DNA from: Rhizobium sp. BK316
GTDB lineage: Bacteria > Pseudomonadota > Alphaproteobacteria > Rhizobiales > Rhizobiaceae
Assembly (NCBI RefSeq): GCF_014193695.1
Contig: NZ_JACHZR010000003.1
Span: 248,001 to 312,000 of the forward strand
Reading direction: 5' to 3'
DNA length: 64,000 nucleotides
Position 1 is the first letter of the stretch. Every line of letters begins with the position of its first letter. Of the stretch, positions 43,212 through 51,655 are shown piece by piece. The notes beneath the pieces are model-generated. The model was not told where the DNA came from. It made no database searches and was given only the letters and a program-made list of their open reading frames with translations. A program made the translations under genes and the position numbers.

Positions 43212-44388
43212 GGAAAAAGCCGATAGTCCTGCCTCGGCCTCGGGTCAATCATCGATCGACCTCCTCATTGTCGGTGGCGGCATTATGGGACTGTGGGCGG
43301 CCGTTCATGCCGAGCGTCGCGGCATAGAAACGCTGCTTGTCGATGCCGACCATCTCGGCAGCGGGGCAAGCGGTGGACTGCTCGGCGCTTTGATGCCGCA
43401 TATGCCGGACCGCTGGTCGGAAAAGAAGCAGTTCCAGTTCGATGCGCTTATCTCCCTGGAAGCGGAGATTGCGGCCATTGAGGCGGCGACCGGGCTTTCG
43501 GCCGGCTACCGGCGTTCCGGCCGGCTCATTCCGCTGCCGAAACCGCATCTGCACAAGATCGCACTTGACCATTCCGCGGATGCGGAGATCCATTGGAAGG
43601 TGGGGGAACGACGTTTCCATTGGCATGTGCTGGACCGGCCGCCGGGTGACGGCTGGATCGATCCGGCGGCCGGCGAAAGTGGTTTCGTGCATGACACGCT
43701 TGCCGCTCGCGTTGCTCCTCGTTTGCTCACCGCCGCCTTGGCGGCCTTTCTGCGCAAGGCACGCCATGTGAGGGTGCTGGAGAATACGGAAATTACAGGG
43801 CTCGATCCGGCACGCGGAATGGCCTCGATCGAGGGCGGCGCCATCACCTTCGGGCGCTGCATCCTTGCTGCGGGCTATCGATCCTTTCCCCTCCTGGAGA
43901 AGTTGACACCGGGGCTGAAGAAACCACTCGGGCAAGCTGTAAAAGGGCAGGCAGCGCTGCTTGCTGCCGATATCGATCCTGGTTTGCCGACCATCTTTCG
44001 GGACGGGCTTTATGTCGTCGCGCATGAGGGTGGGCATGTGGCAGTCGGCAGCACCAGTGAGAACAGCTTCGCCAATGCCTTTTCCACGGATGAGCAGCTC
44101 GATGCAATTATCGAAGCCGCCCGCGACATGGTTCCCGCTCTGCGCGATGCGCCTGTCATCAAGCGCTGGGCCGGATTGCGCCCCAAGGCGATCGACCGCG
44201 ATCCGATGGTCGGCGCGCATCCTGCGAATCGCAACCTCATTGCCCTGACCGGTGGCTTCAAGGTCAGTTTCGGGCTGGCGCATCGGCTCGCGGAGGCGGC
44301 AATATGCATCGCAAGCGATACACAAGCGGATTTTTTATTGCCGGAAAGCTTTGGAATTTCAAACCACATCGCGGTCTCTTCACGTTAA
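43201..44388 (+). CDS. FAD-dependent oxidoreductase, probable MnmC1-like tRNA-modification enzyme
   Basis: A 395-aa DAO-family flavoprotein. The dinucleotide-binding motif IDLLIVGGGIMGLWAAVHAE is at residues about 19-38, GSGASGGLLGALMPHMPDRW near 57-76, and a late GLRPKAIDRDPMVGAHP and GFKVSFGLAHRLAEA typical of the MnmC oxidase domain. MnmC1 removes the carboxymethyl group of cmnm5U in tRNA, giving the substrate for MnmD. The divergent placement directly beside mnmD supports that role. Start is ATG 43201 or ATG 43210. General glycine/D-amino-acid oxidases share the fold, so the exact substrate is inferred. Confidence 0.82.
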   Translation: MSVMEKADSPASASGQSSIDLLIVGGGIMGLWAAVHAERRGIETLLVDADHLGSGASGGLLGALMPHMPDRWSEKKQFQFDALISLEAEIAAIEAATGLSAGYRRSGRLIPLPKPHLHKIALDHSADAEIHWKVGERRFHWHVLDRPPGDGWIDPAAGESGFVHDTLAARVAPRLLTAALAAFLRKARHVRVLENTEITGLDPARGMASIEGGAITFGRCILAAGYRSFPLLEKLTPGLKKPLGQAVKGQAALLAADIDPGLPTIFRDGLYVVAHEGGHVAVGSTSENSFANAFSTDEQLDAIIEAARDMVPALRDAPVIKRWAGLRPKAIDRDPMVGAHPANRNLIALTGGFKVSFGLAHRLAEAAICIASDTQADFLLPESFGISNHIAVSSR

Positions 44389-44503
44389 ACGTGAATTAGA
44401 GGCCGCTCCGCTTCGTTATTCTGTCATGCAAATCACCTATCTGCTTGCGCATCGAGAGCGCTGGGATTGATCCGCGCTCATTTCATCCGATGGAGGAAAT
44501 CGC

Positions 44504-45211
44504 ATGCGCTATGCCATTTGCTTCACGCCATCAGCGAGCGATCCGCTCTCGCATGTGGCGGCCAATTGGCTTGGCCGCAACGTATTTTCAGGCGATATGG
44601 TCGAGCCGCCGGCAATCCGCGGCCTCGGTATCCATGAGATCGCCTTTCATACGGCGGTGCCGCGTCGCTACGGGTTCCATGGCGTGTTGAAGGCCCCTTT
44701 CCACCTCTCATCCGAGGTTTCTGAATCGCAACTCTTGCGCGACCTCATGCGGTTTTGCGGGACGTTGTCGCCCTTCCAGATTCCGCGTCTGGAGGTTGCA
44801 CGCCTCGGGACTTTCTACAGCCTGTCACCGGTCCGGCCCTGCGATCAGGTTCACTACGTCGCTTCGGCGATCGTTCAGGAGTTCGATCGTTTCCGTGCGC
44901 CGCTCTCCGAGGCGGATATCGAGCGCAGCGATCCGGACGGACTTTCGGCTGCACAATTCGCGAACCTGCATCGCTGGGGTAACCCCTATGTGATGGACGA
45001 ATTCCGCTTCCATATGCCGGTCACGGGTCCAGTCAACGCCGTCGACATGCCGCGTATCGAGCAGGCGTTGCGGTCGATCTTCGATCCGGTGCTCGTCGAT
45101 CCGGTGACGGTCTCGAATGTCGCGCTGATGATCGAGGAAGGTGCCGGCGGTCCGTTCCGGGTGCACTCGCTGCATCCGATGGGCAAGGTGAGCGCCCGCA
45201 AGATCGCCTGA
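44504..45211 (+). CDS. DUF1045 protein, phosphonate-metabolism/2H-phosphoesterase-like
   Basis: A 235-aa protein starting MRYAICFTPSASDPLSHVAA with GATGGAGGAAA ahead of ATG 44504. PRRYGFHGVLKAPFHLSSEV near 55-74 and DPVTVSNVALMIEEGAGGPF near 203-222 match the DUF1045 family. These are relatives of 2'-5' RNA ligase/2H phosphoesterases, often found with phosphonate-use genes. No phn genes are near; instead the ureide genes follow about 100 bp later in the same direction. Function is uncertain. Confidence 0.88.
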   Translation: MRYAICFTPSASDPLSHVAANWLGRNVFSGDMVEPPAIRGLGIHEIAFHTAVPRRYGFHGVLKAPFHLSSEVSESQLLRDLMRFCGTLSPFQIPRLEVARLGTFYSLSPVRPCDQVHYVASAIVQEFDRFRAPLSEADIERSDPDGLSAAQFANLHRWGNPYVMDEFRFHMPVTGPVNAVDMPRIEQALRSIFDPVLVDPVTVSNVALMIEEGAGGPFRVHSLHPMGKVSARKIA

Positions 45212-45309
45212 GGCGCCGCCTCGGGCAAAAGGCCAGTTACGCACTTTTACGCCTCGACATTCCGCTCACGGATGCTACCGTTTCACCTGTCTTTTCAAAA
45301 GGTGATTTG

Positions 45310-46233
45310 ATGGTATCCGAGACCTATGCGCGCAATCTCATCGGTTACGGGCGCAAGACGCCCGATCCGAAATGGCCAGGCGAGGCGCGCGTCGCAGTGC
45401 AGTTCGTCATCAATTACGAAGAGGGTGGCGAGAGCTCCATCCTCGACGGCGATCCGGCGTCGGAAAACCTGTTGTCGGAAATCGTCGGCGCGCAGCCCTG
45501 GCCGAACCAGCGCAATCTCAACATGGAGTCGATCTATGAATACGGCTCCCGTGCCGGCTTTTGGCGGCTCTGGCGTCTTTTCACCGACCTCAAGGTGCAG
45601 GCGACCGTCTACGGCGTGACGCTTGCCATGGCCCGCAACCCGGAAGCGGTCGCCGCCATGAAGGAAGCCGGCTGGGAGATTGCCAGCCACGGCTATCGCT
45701 GGCTGGAATACAAGGATTTTCCGGAAGATCTGGAGCGCAAGCACATTCTGGAAGCGGTGCGGCTGCACACCGAACTGACGGGCGAGCGGCCTTACGGGAT
45801 GTATCAGGGCAAGCCGTCGGACAATACGCTGCGGCTGGTTCAGGAGGAGGGCGGGTTCCTTTATTCGTCGGATTCTTATGCCGACGATCTTCCCTATTGG
45901 GTGAAGGGCATCGATGAAAATCCCTTCCTCATCATCCCCTATACGCTCGAAACCAACGACATGCGCTTTGCGACTCCGCAGGGCTTCAATTCCGGCGACC
46001 AATTCTTCACCTACCTCAAGGATGCGTTCGACACGCTTTATGAAGAGGGCAAGGAAGGCAGCGCGAAGATGATGTCCGTCGGCCTGCATTGCCGTCTCGT
46101 CGGCCGGCCCGGACGCGTGGCGGCGCTCAAGCGCTTCATGGAATATGTGCTGAAGCACGATAAGGTGTGGATCCCACGCCGTATCGAAATTGCGAAGCAC
46201 TGGCATGCGAACCACAAGCCGGGAACGATCTGA
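45310..46233 (+). CDS. puuE: Allantoinase PuuE (polysaccharide-deacetylase fold)
   Basis: A 307-aa metal-independent-type allantoinase of the NodB/polysaccharide deacetylase fold, which opens allantoin to allantoate. It starts MVSETYARNLIGYGRKTPDP and carries VAVQFVINYEEGGESSILDG, EIASHGYRWLEYKDFPEDLE, YSSDSYADDLPYWV and MSVGLHCRLVGRPGR, all family hallmarks. ATG 45310 has AAAAGGTG ahead. Its stop overlaps the uraD start (TGATG), so puuE-uraD are coupled. It belongs to the purine-degradation cluster on this strand. Confidence 0.95.
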   Translation: MVSETYARNLIGYGRKTPDPKWPGEARVAVQFVINYEEGGESSILDGDPASENLLSEIVGAQPWPNQRNLNMESIYEYGSRAGFWRLWRLFTDLKVQATVYGVTLAMARNPEAVAAMKEAGWEIASHGYRWLEYKDFPEDLERKHILEAVRLHTELTGERPYGMYQGKPSDNTLRLVQEEGGFLYSSDSYADDLPYWVKGIDENPFLIIPYTLETNDMRFATPQGFNSGDQFFTYLKDAFDTLYEEGKEGSAKMMSVGLHCRLVGRPGRVAALKRFMEYVLKHDKVWIPRRIEIAKHWHANHKPGTI

Positions 46234-46730
46234 TGATCTCGCGCAGTGAGTTTGTGTCCCGCTTCGGCGGCGTCTTCGAGCATTCGCCCTTCATTGCAGA
46301 ACGGGCCTATGACGATGGCTTTGTCGGCGACAAGCTGACCGTGGACCGCGTGCACACGGAGCTCGTCGCTATTTTTCGTGCCGCGAGCGAGGAGGAGCGC
46401 CTCGGCGTGTTGCGCGCCCATCCCGATCTTGCCGGGCGGCTGGCGATATCCGGTCAACTGACGGAAGACAGCAAGAAGGAGCAGGCCGGTGCCGGTCTCG
46501 ACCGGTTGAGCCCTGAAGAGCACGCGCGTTTCACCGAACTCAACTCCGCCTATACGCAGAAATTCGGCTTTCCCTTCATCATCGCCGTGAAGGGGCTGAA
46601 CAAGGACGATATCCTTGCCGCTTTCGAAAAGCGGATTGACAATACCAGCGACGAGGAATTCGCGACTGCTGCAGCTGAGGTCGAAAAGATCGCGCTGCTG
46701 CGCCTGACATCCATGCTTCCGGAGACCTGA
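46233..46730 (+). CDS. uraD: OHCU decarboxylase
   Basis: A 165-aa enzyme that decarboxylates 2-oxo-4-hydroxy-4-carboxy-5-ureidoimidazoline to S-allantoin. The family pattern is clear: FVSRFGGVFEHSPFIAERAY, the catalytic His and Glu region LGVLRAHPDLAGRLA near 54-68, LTEDSKKEQAGAGLDRLSPE and FPFIIAVKGLNKDDILAAFE. The start ATG 46233 overlaps the puuE stop. Its own stop overlaps the ATG of a 17-codon remnant, as if another coupled gene once followed. Confidence 0.95.
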   Translation: MISRSEFVSRFGGVFEHSPFIAERAYDDGFVGDKLTVDRVHTELVAIFRAASEEERLGVLRAHPDLAGRLAISGQLTEDSKKEQAGAGLDRLSPEEHARFTELNSAYTQKFGFPFIIAVKGLNKDDILAAFEKRIDNTSDEEFATAAAEVEKIALLRLTSMLPET

Positions 46731-46783
46731 TGACCGATACGCCTGATATCAGCCTGCCAGCTTTCGCCACCGGTGCCACGTGA
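46730..46783 (+). pseudogene. 17-codon stub, possible start of a lost allantoicase gene
   Basis: An ATG overlapping the uraD stop (TGATG) reads MTDTPDISLPAFATGAT and then TGA. It has the tight translational coupling seen between the other genes of this operon. The wording LPAF-x-x-GA resembles, from memory, the N-terminus of rhizobial allantoicases. It breaks off where a MNT-HEPN toxin-antitoxin pair begins. Identity as allantoicase is inference from pathway position plus this short match. Confidence 0.4.
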
Positions 46784-46848
46784 AGGCTTGAGTTCTTTCC
46801 TCTTTCAAGCGCGTCACTTATATTTGCGGCATCAGGAGTGATACGGCG

Positions 46849-47142
46849 ATGAGACCGTCGGAAGTGTTGGAAAAGAACAGGCAGGCGATCCGCGAAGCGA
46901 CCAAACGCTTCAATGCAGCAAACCCGCGTGTCTTCGGCTCCGTCGCCCGTGGCGAGGATCGGCCGGACAGCGATCTGGACATTCTGGTCGATGCGCTGCC
47001 CGGCAGCACATTGCTGACGCTTGGTGGTTTGCAGGATGCTTTGGAGCAGATGATGCTTGGCACGTCGATCCACCTTCTGACCCCCGGCGATTTTCCCGAA
47101 TCGATCCGCACCCGGGTTCTTTCCGAGGCCAAGCCCATATGA
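46849..47142 (+). CDS. MNT-type nucleotidyltransferase, antitoxin of a HEPN-MNT pair
   Basis: A 97-aa minimal nucleotidyltransferase with the polymerase-beta motif GSVARGEDRPDSDLDILVD near residues 31-49 (G-S then D-x-D), preceded by a helix ATKRFNAANPRVF. MNT proteins of this type act as antitoxins by AMPylating the partner HEPN RNase. CAGGAG lies before ATG 46849. It overlaps the HEPN gene by 4 bases (ATGA). The pair sits inside the ureide operon, between uraD and allA. Confidence 0.92.
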   Translation: MRPSEVLEKNRQAIREATKRFNAANPRVFGSVARGEDRPDSDLDILVDALPGSTLLTLGGLQDALEQMMLGTSIHLLTPGDFPESIRTRVLSEAKPI

Positions 47143-47501
47143 GCGAGAGTCGTATCCCGTATCTTCTCGAGCGGATGCGATCGGCCGCGGCCGAGGCCCA
47201 CGCAATGATCGCTGATGTCGGCAAGCAGCGGTTTATCGAGGATATCGTCTTGCAGCGCGCTGTCGGAATGAGTCTCCTGATGGCGTCGGAGACCGCTGCT
47301 CAATTGATGAAGATCCATCCCGAATTCGCCGTAGAACACCCCGAATTTCCCTGGGGCGCGATGCGCGGCATGCGCAACCGCATCGCGCATGGCTATTTCG
47401 ACATTGATTTGGAGAACGTCTGGGCCACAGCCAAAGACGATGTGCCTGATCTGCTCGACAGGCTTGATCTTGTCCGCAACTGGCGTGCGCAAGGCGAATA
47501 G
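47139..47501 (+). CDS. HEPN-domain toxin (DUF86/HepT-like RNase)
   Basis: A 120-aa helical protein with the HEPN RNase motif [12 protein letters not shown] near residues 77-88 (R-x(4)-H), following the usual helix [20 protein letters not shown]. HepT-type toxins cleave RNA and are held inactive by their MNT partner, here the gene just upstream. Only 5 bp separate its stop from allA, so the toxin pair may read through into the ureide genes. Codon bias is similar to neighbours, so the insertion may be old. Confidence 0.92.
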   Translation: MSESRIPYLLERMRSAAAEAHAMIADVGKQRFIEDIVLQRAVGMSLLMASETAAQLMKIHPEFAVEHPEFPWGAMRGMRNRIAHGYFDIDLENVWATAKDDVPDLLDRLDLVRNWRAQGE

Positions 47502-47506
47502 GTCCA

Positions 47507-48007
47507 ATGTCCCAATATCTCGAAATACAGAATCTCACGCGATCCGCCTTCGCGCCCTTCGGCGACGTGATCGAAGCCGATCCCGCAACAATGCGCTATA
47601 TCAACGGCGGCAATACCGAGCGTTTCCATGCGCTTGCAGCGCCCGAAGCTGAAGGCGAGGGCGCTCGTATCATCATCAATCTCTTTCGCGGCCAGCCGCG
47701 TGCTTTTCCCTATGAGATCGGCATGATGGAGCGGCATCCTTTCGGCAGCCAGAGCTTCTCGCCGATCTCGGGCCGCCCTTTCCTCGTCATCGTTTCGGAA
47801 GATGAAGGCGGTCGCCCGGCGCGGCCGCAGGCCTTTCTCGCGCGCGGCGATCAGGGCGTGAATTACCGGCGCAATGTCTGGCATCATCCGCTGATGGCGC
47901 TTGGAGAGCCGAGCGATTTTCTCGTTGTCGACCGTGACGGGCCAGGCAACAATCTGGAAGAATTCTTCTTCGACGAGCCCTTCATCATCAAAGAGCCAGG
48001 CCTATGA
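47507..48007 (+). CDS. allA: Ureidoglycolate lyase
   Basis: A 166-aa cupin-fold enzyme that splits ureidoglycolate to glyoxylate and urea. Family segments include the start [60 protein letters not shown] and [20 protein letters not shown]. Its substrate would come from allantoate, but no allantoicase gene is seen in this window. The last codon region overlaps the uraH start by 4 bases (ATGA). The ribosome binding site of allA is weak, since it lies right after the HEPN gene. Confidence 0.95.
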   Translation: MSQYLEIQNLTRSAFAPFGDVIEADPATMRYINGGNTERFHALAAPEAEGEGARIIINLFRGQPRAFPYEIGMMERHPFGSQSFSPISGRPFLVIVSEDEGGRPARPQAFLARGDQGVNYRRNVWHHPLMALGEPSDFLVVDRDGPGNNLEEFFFDEPFIIKEPGL

Positions 48008-48360
48008 CCGGACTGACCACCCATGTTCTCGATACTGCACTCGGCAAGCCGGCACAGGGGTTGCGGATCGATCTCTTTCACATCGAGGGTGAGCTTCGCC
48101 ACCATATCAAGACCGTAGAGACCAATGCCGATGGCCGTGTCGATGGCGGGCCAATCCTGATCGGCGAGAGCTTTCGCGCCGGTACCTACGAACTGCTTTT
48201 TCACGCCGGAGATTACCTCAGGGCAAACGGGACGCCTCTGCCGCATCCGGCTTTCCTCGACCTCGTGCCGATCCGCTTCGGCATTGCCGATACTGCGGCG
48301 CATTATCATGTGCCGCTGCTGATCTCGCCCTATGGCTATTCCACCTATCGCGGGAGCTGA
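48004..48360 (+). CDS. uraH: 5-hydroxyisourate hydrolase
   Basis: A 118-aa transthyretin-related enzyme that converts 5-hydroxyisourate to OHCU. Catalytic family marks are the N-terminal [20 protein letters not shown] with the His, the TNADGRVD segment, ERVPIRFGI-like ([20 protein letters not shown]) and the invariant C-terminal YRGS. It overlaps allA by 4 bases and is followed by a phosphoesterase gene after one base, so it is part of the operon. It acts as a tetramer in the cytoplasm. Confidence 0.96.
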   Translation: MTGLTTHVLDTALGKPAQGLRIDLFHIEGELRHHIKTVETNADGRVDGGPILIGESFRAGTYELLFHAGDYLRANGTPLPHPAFLDLVPIRFGIADTAAHYHVPLLISPYGYSTYRGS

Positions 48361-48361
48361 C

Positions 48362-49111
48362 ATGCGCTTTGCTGCGATAGCCGATATCCATGGCAACTCT
48401 CCGGCACTGGACGCCGTGCTGGCTGACATCGCTGCTCAAGGGATTACAGATATCGTTAATCTCGGCGATTGTTTCAGCGGTCCGCTGGAGGCGGGCAAGG
48501 TGGCGGATCGGCTGCTATCGCTCTCCATTCCGACCGTGCGTGGCAATCACGACCGCTATCTGATCGAAGGACCGCCGGAGGAGATGCATATATCGGATGC
48601 CGCCGCCTATGCACAGCTTGGTGCAGCTCATTTCGATTGGCTGCGGTCGCTGCCGGTCGAACTGGTCTACTGGGATGAGATCTATCTCTGCCATGCAACG
48701 CCTCATGACGATAACCTCTACTGGCTGGATATGGCTGTTGCCGACGGCAGCGTGGTGCTCAGGCCGCAGGCGGAGATCGAAGCGCTGGCGGAAGGTATCG
48801 AAAGCCCGTTGATCCTGTGTGGCCACACGCATATTCCCCGTATGGCAGCACTTTCCGGCGGCCGTCTTATCGTCAATCCCGGCAGTGTCGGCGGCCCGGC
48901 CTATGACGATGACAAACCCTATCTGCACAAGGTCGAAACCGGCCACGCAATGGCGAGTTATGCGGTGCTGGAAAAATCGGCCAGCGGATGGACGGCGCAA
49001 TTCCGCAATCTCCGATACGACAACATGGCCATGTCGGTCTTGGCAGAAGCCAATGGCCGCCCGGAATGGGCATCCGCGCTCGCGACGGGCCGGATGCCGC
49101 AATCTTACTGA
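48362..49111 (+). CDS. Metallophosphoesterase, calcineurin-like (YfcE/MJ0936-type)
   Basis: A 249-aa phosphodiesterase-fold protein. Metal-binding motifs in order: MRFAAIADIHGNSPALDAVL (D-x-H), IVNLGDCFSGPLEAG (GD), TVRGNHDRYLIEG (GNHD), and later LILCGHTHIPRMA (GHTH) and RLIVNPGSVGGP. It would cleave phosphoesters in the cytoplasm; the substrate is unknown. ATG 48362 directly follows the uraH stop, so it is co-transcribed with the ureide genes, though no role in purine breakdown is known. It converges with lldD, leaving 2 bp between stops. Confidence 0.93.
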   Translation: MRFAAIADIHGNSPALDAVLADIAAQGITDIVNLGDCFSGPLEAGKVADRLLSLSIPTVRGNHDRYLIEGPPEEMHISDAAAYAQLGAAHFDWLRSLPVELVYWDEIYLCHATPHDDNLYWLDMAVADGSVVLRPQAEIEALAEGIESPLILCGHTHIPRMAALSGGRLIVNPGSVGGPAYDDDKPYLHKVETGHAMASYAVLEKSASGWTAQFRNLRYDNMAMSVLAEANGRPEWASALATGRMPQSY

Positions 49112-49113
49112 CA

Positions 49114-50247
49114 TCAGGCAATAATCGAGGAGTCCACATCCTTGATATCGCGTTTGCCGCAGAGCGCCATAGTGACGTCCATCTCCTTGCGGATGATTTC
49201 GAGCGCCAGCGTGACGCCCTCCTTGCCCATGGCGCCGAGGCCGTAGAGAAAGGGGCGGCCGATATAGGTGCCGCGGGCGCCGAGCGCCACAGCCTTCAGC
49301 ACATCCTGGCCGGAGCGGATGCCGCCATCCAGATGCACCTCCATGCGGTCGGCGACGGCGTCGACGATATCAGGCAGCATGCTGATCGAGGAGGAGGCGC
49401 CATCGAGCTGACGGCCACCGTGGTTGGAGACGATAATTGCGTCGGCCCCGGTATCGACGGCCTGCTTTGCATCCTCGACGTCAAGGATACCCTTGATGAT
49501 CAACGGGCCGCCCCACCGTTCCTTGACCCAGGCAACGTCCTTCCAGGAAAGCTGCGGGTCGAACTGCTCGTGCGTGAATGTCGAAATCGACGAGAGGTCC
49601 GTGACTCCCTTGGCGTGGCCCAGGATGTTGCCGAAGCTGCGGCGCTTCGTCTTCATCATGTCCATGCACCAGAAGGGGCGCGTCGCCATCTGCCAGATAT
49701 GTTTCGGCGTGAATTTCGGCGGGGCGGACAGGCCGTTGCGTAAGTCCTTGTGGCGTTGGCCGAGGATCTGCAAATCCGCTGTCAGTACCAGCGCGGAGCA
49801 CTTTGCCGCTCTGGCGCGGTTGATGAGATCAAGCACGAAATCCCGGTCCCGCATGACATAAAGCTGGAACCAGAATGGTTTGGTCGTGACGGAGACGACA
49901 TCCTCGATCGAGCAGATGCTCATGGTCGAGAGCGTGAAGGGCACGCCGAATTCTTCCGCTGCGCGGGCCGCCAGCATTTCGCCATCGGCATGCTGCATGC
50001 CGGTCATGCCGGTGGGCGCAAGCGCCACCGGCATCGACACCGTCTGGCCGATCATCGTCGTCTCGAGCGTGCGGTCGGTCATGTCGACCAGCACGCGCTG
50101 GCGCAGCTTGATGTCGCGAAAATCGGCTTCGTTCGCGGCATAGGTCGATTCCGTCCAGGCACCGGAATCCGCATAATCGAAGAACATCTTCGGCACGCGG
50201 CGCTGAGCTATTTTCTTGAGATCGGCAATGGTAAGGGGTCTGGCCAT
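49114..50247 (-). CDS. lldD: FMN-dependent alpha-hydroxy-acid (L-lactate) dehydrogenase
   Basis: A 377-aa flavoenzyme of the lactate dehydrogenase/glycolate oxidase family. Visible are RRVPKMFFDYADSGAWTEST at the start, MPVALAPTGMTGMQHADGEM, the FMN/active-site segment IIVSNHGGRQLDGASSSISM with the catalytic His near 275, and VHLDGGIRSGQDVLKAVALG. It would oxidise L-lactate or a similar 2-hydroxy acid and pass electrons to the respiratory chain. ATG 50247 begins the family-typical MARPLTIADLKKIAQ. A single leftward gene between the ureide operon and guaD. Substrate is inferred from similarity. Confidence 0.88.
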   Translation of the reverse strand: MARPLTIADLKKIAQRRVPKMFFDYADSGAWTESTYAANEADFRDIKLRQRVLVDMTDRTLETTMIGQTVSMPVALAPTGMTGMQHADGEMLAARAAEEFGVPFTLSTMSICSIEDVVSVTTKPFWFQLYVMRDRDFVLDLINRARAAKCSALVLTADLQILGQRHKDLRNGLSAPPKFTPKHIWQMATRPFWCMDMMKTKRRSFGNILGHAKGVTDLSSISTFTHEQFDPQLSWKDVAWVKERWGGPLIIKGILDVEDAKQAVDTGADAIIVSNHGGRQLDGASSSISMLPDIVDAVADRMEVHLDGGIRSGQDVLKAVALGARGTYIGRPFLYGLGAMGKEGVTLALEIIRKEMDVTMALCGKRDIKDVDSSIIA

Positions 50248-50332
50248 GAAGCGAATCTTCAGATCTGAACGGTTCGCTCATGTACCACGCTTTTTCGGCG
50301 CTTTGCTATTTGATTCCAGGGCAGTTTTTGCC

Positions 50333-51655
50333 TCAGCCGGCAGCTTCGGAAAGCTGACCCTTCACCGCCACGCCGGCCACATAGGTTTCGGTCACCGAGC
50401 GGTCGTCGCCCATGGTCTGCAGCAGGAAAAGCTCCTCCGGCAATGTCTTTACCACTTCCATTTTCAAGGCCATGGCTGGCGTTGCAGCGGCGTTGAGAAC
50501 GACGAGGTCGGCATCCGTACCTGGTTCCAAAGTGCCGATCCTGTCAGCCAGCGACAGCGCCTCGGCATTGCCGAGCGTCATGTAGTAATAGCTGTCCAGC
50601 GGGTTCAGTCGTTCGCCGAGAAGCTGCTGGATTTTGTAGGCCTCATCCATGGTCCGCAGCATGGAATAGCTTGAGCCGCCGCCGATATCCGTGGCGACGC
50701 CGATGCGAACGGGCTTTTCGCGGCGGACCAATGCCTTCAGCGGAAAGAGGCCGGAGCCGAGGAAGAGGTTGGAGGTCGGGCAATGGACGGCGACTGCACC
50801 GCTTTCGCTCATGGCATCTGCTTCACGATCCGAAAGATGGATGGCGTGGCCGAAGAGGCTCTTCGGTCCGAGCAGGCCATAGCGGGCGTAGATATCGGTG
50901 TAGTCGGTCGCTTCCGGATAGAGCGCGCAGGTGAATTTGATCTCGTCGTGGTTTTCCGAGAGGTGCGTCTGGATGTGAAGATCGGGGAATTCACGGGCGA
51001 GCGCTGCCGTCGCCTCCATCTGCGCCGGTGTCGAGGTGATGGCAAAGCGCGGCGTGATGGCGACGTGGTTGCGGCCCTTGCCGTGCCAATCGGCAATCAC
51101 CTGCCGGGTTTCGTCGTAACCCATCTCAGGTGTGTCGAGCAGGCCCTGCGGCGCGTTGCGGTCCATCATCACCTTGCCGCCGATCATGCGCATGTTGCGG
51201 CGCATGGCTTCTGTGAAATAGGCGTCGGCCGAGGTCTTGTGAACGGAGCAATAAGCGACGGCCGTCGTGGTGCCGTGGCGGATCAGCTCGTCGTAGAAAT
51301 GCGTGGCGATCTTTTGCGCATGGTCGCTCTCGACGAAGCGGCATTCCTCCGGAAAGGTATAGGTGTTCAGCCATTCCAAGAGGTTTGCGGCATAGGAGGC
51401 GATCACCTGCATCTGCGGGAAATGCAGATGCATGTCGATGAGGCCCGGCATGATGAGATGCGGGCGATGATCGATCTCGTTGATGTCGGCTGGGGCCTTC
51501 GCCCTCACGTCGGCATAGGCGCCGACAGCGGCGATGATGCCATCCTCGATCAAGAGGCCGCCGTCCGTTTCGTAAAGATAGCTTTCGCTGTCTGCGAGGC
51601 TTAGGGGCGCACGGCGGAAGGAGAGCAGGCGCCCGCGCAGAAGTGTTGTGGTCAT
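50333..51655 (-). CDS. guaD: Guanine deaminase
   Basis: A 440-aa amidohydrolase that turns guanine into xanthine. Zinc-binding motifs are MPGLIDMHLHFPQMQVIASY near residues 69-88 (H-x-H), HIQTHLSENHDEIKFTC near 230-246, and FGHAIHLSDREADAMSESGA near 270-289. The late Asp is in RIGVATDIGGGSSYSMLRTM. The guanine-deaminase-typical FVESDHAQKIATHFYDELIR is also present. It overlaps puuD by 4 bases, so guanine entry and urate oxidation are co-expressed. Xanthine feeds XdhAB encoded a few kb away. Confidence 0.94.
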   Translation of the reverse strand: MTTTLLRGRLLSFRRAPLSLADSESYLYETDGGLLIEDGIIAAVGAYADVRAKAPADINEIDHRPHLIMPGLIDMHLHFPQMQVIASYAANLLEWLNTYTFPEECRFVESDHAQKIATHFYDELIRHGTTTAVAYCSVHKTSADAYFTEAMRRNMRMIGGKVMMDRNAPQGLLDTPEMGYDETRQVIADWHGKGRNHVAITPRFAITSTPAQMEATAALAREFPDLHIQTHLSENHDEIKFTCALYPEATDYTDIYARYGLLGPKSLFGHAIHLSDREADAMSESGAVAVHCPTSNLFLGSGLFPLKALVRREKPVRIGVATDIGGGSSYSMLRTMDEAYKIQQLLGERLNPLDSYYYMTLGNAEALSLADRIGTLEPGTDADLVVLNAAATPAMALKMEVVKTLPEELFLLQTMGDDRSVTETYVAGVAVKGQLSEAAG

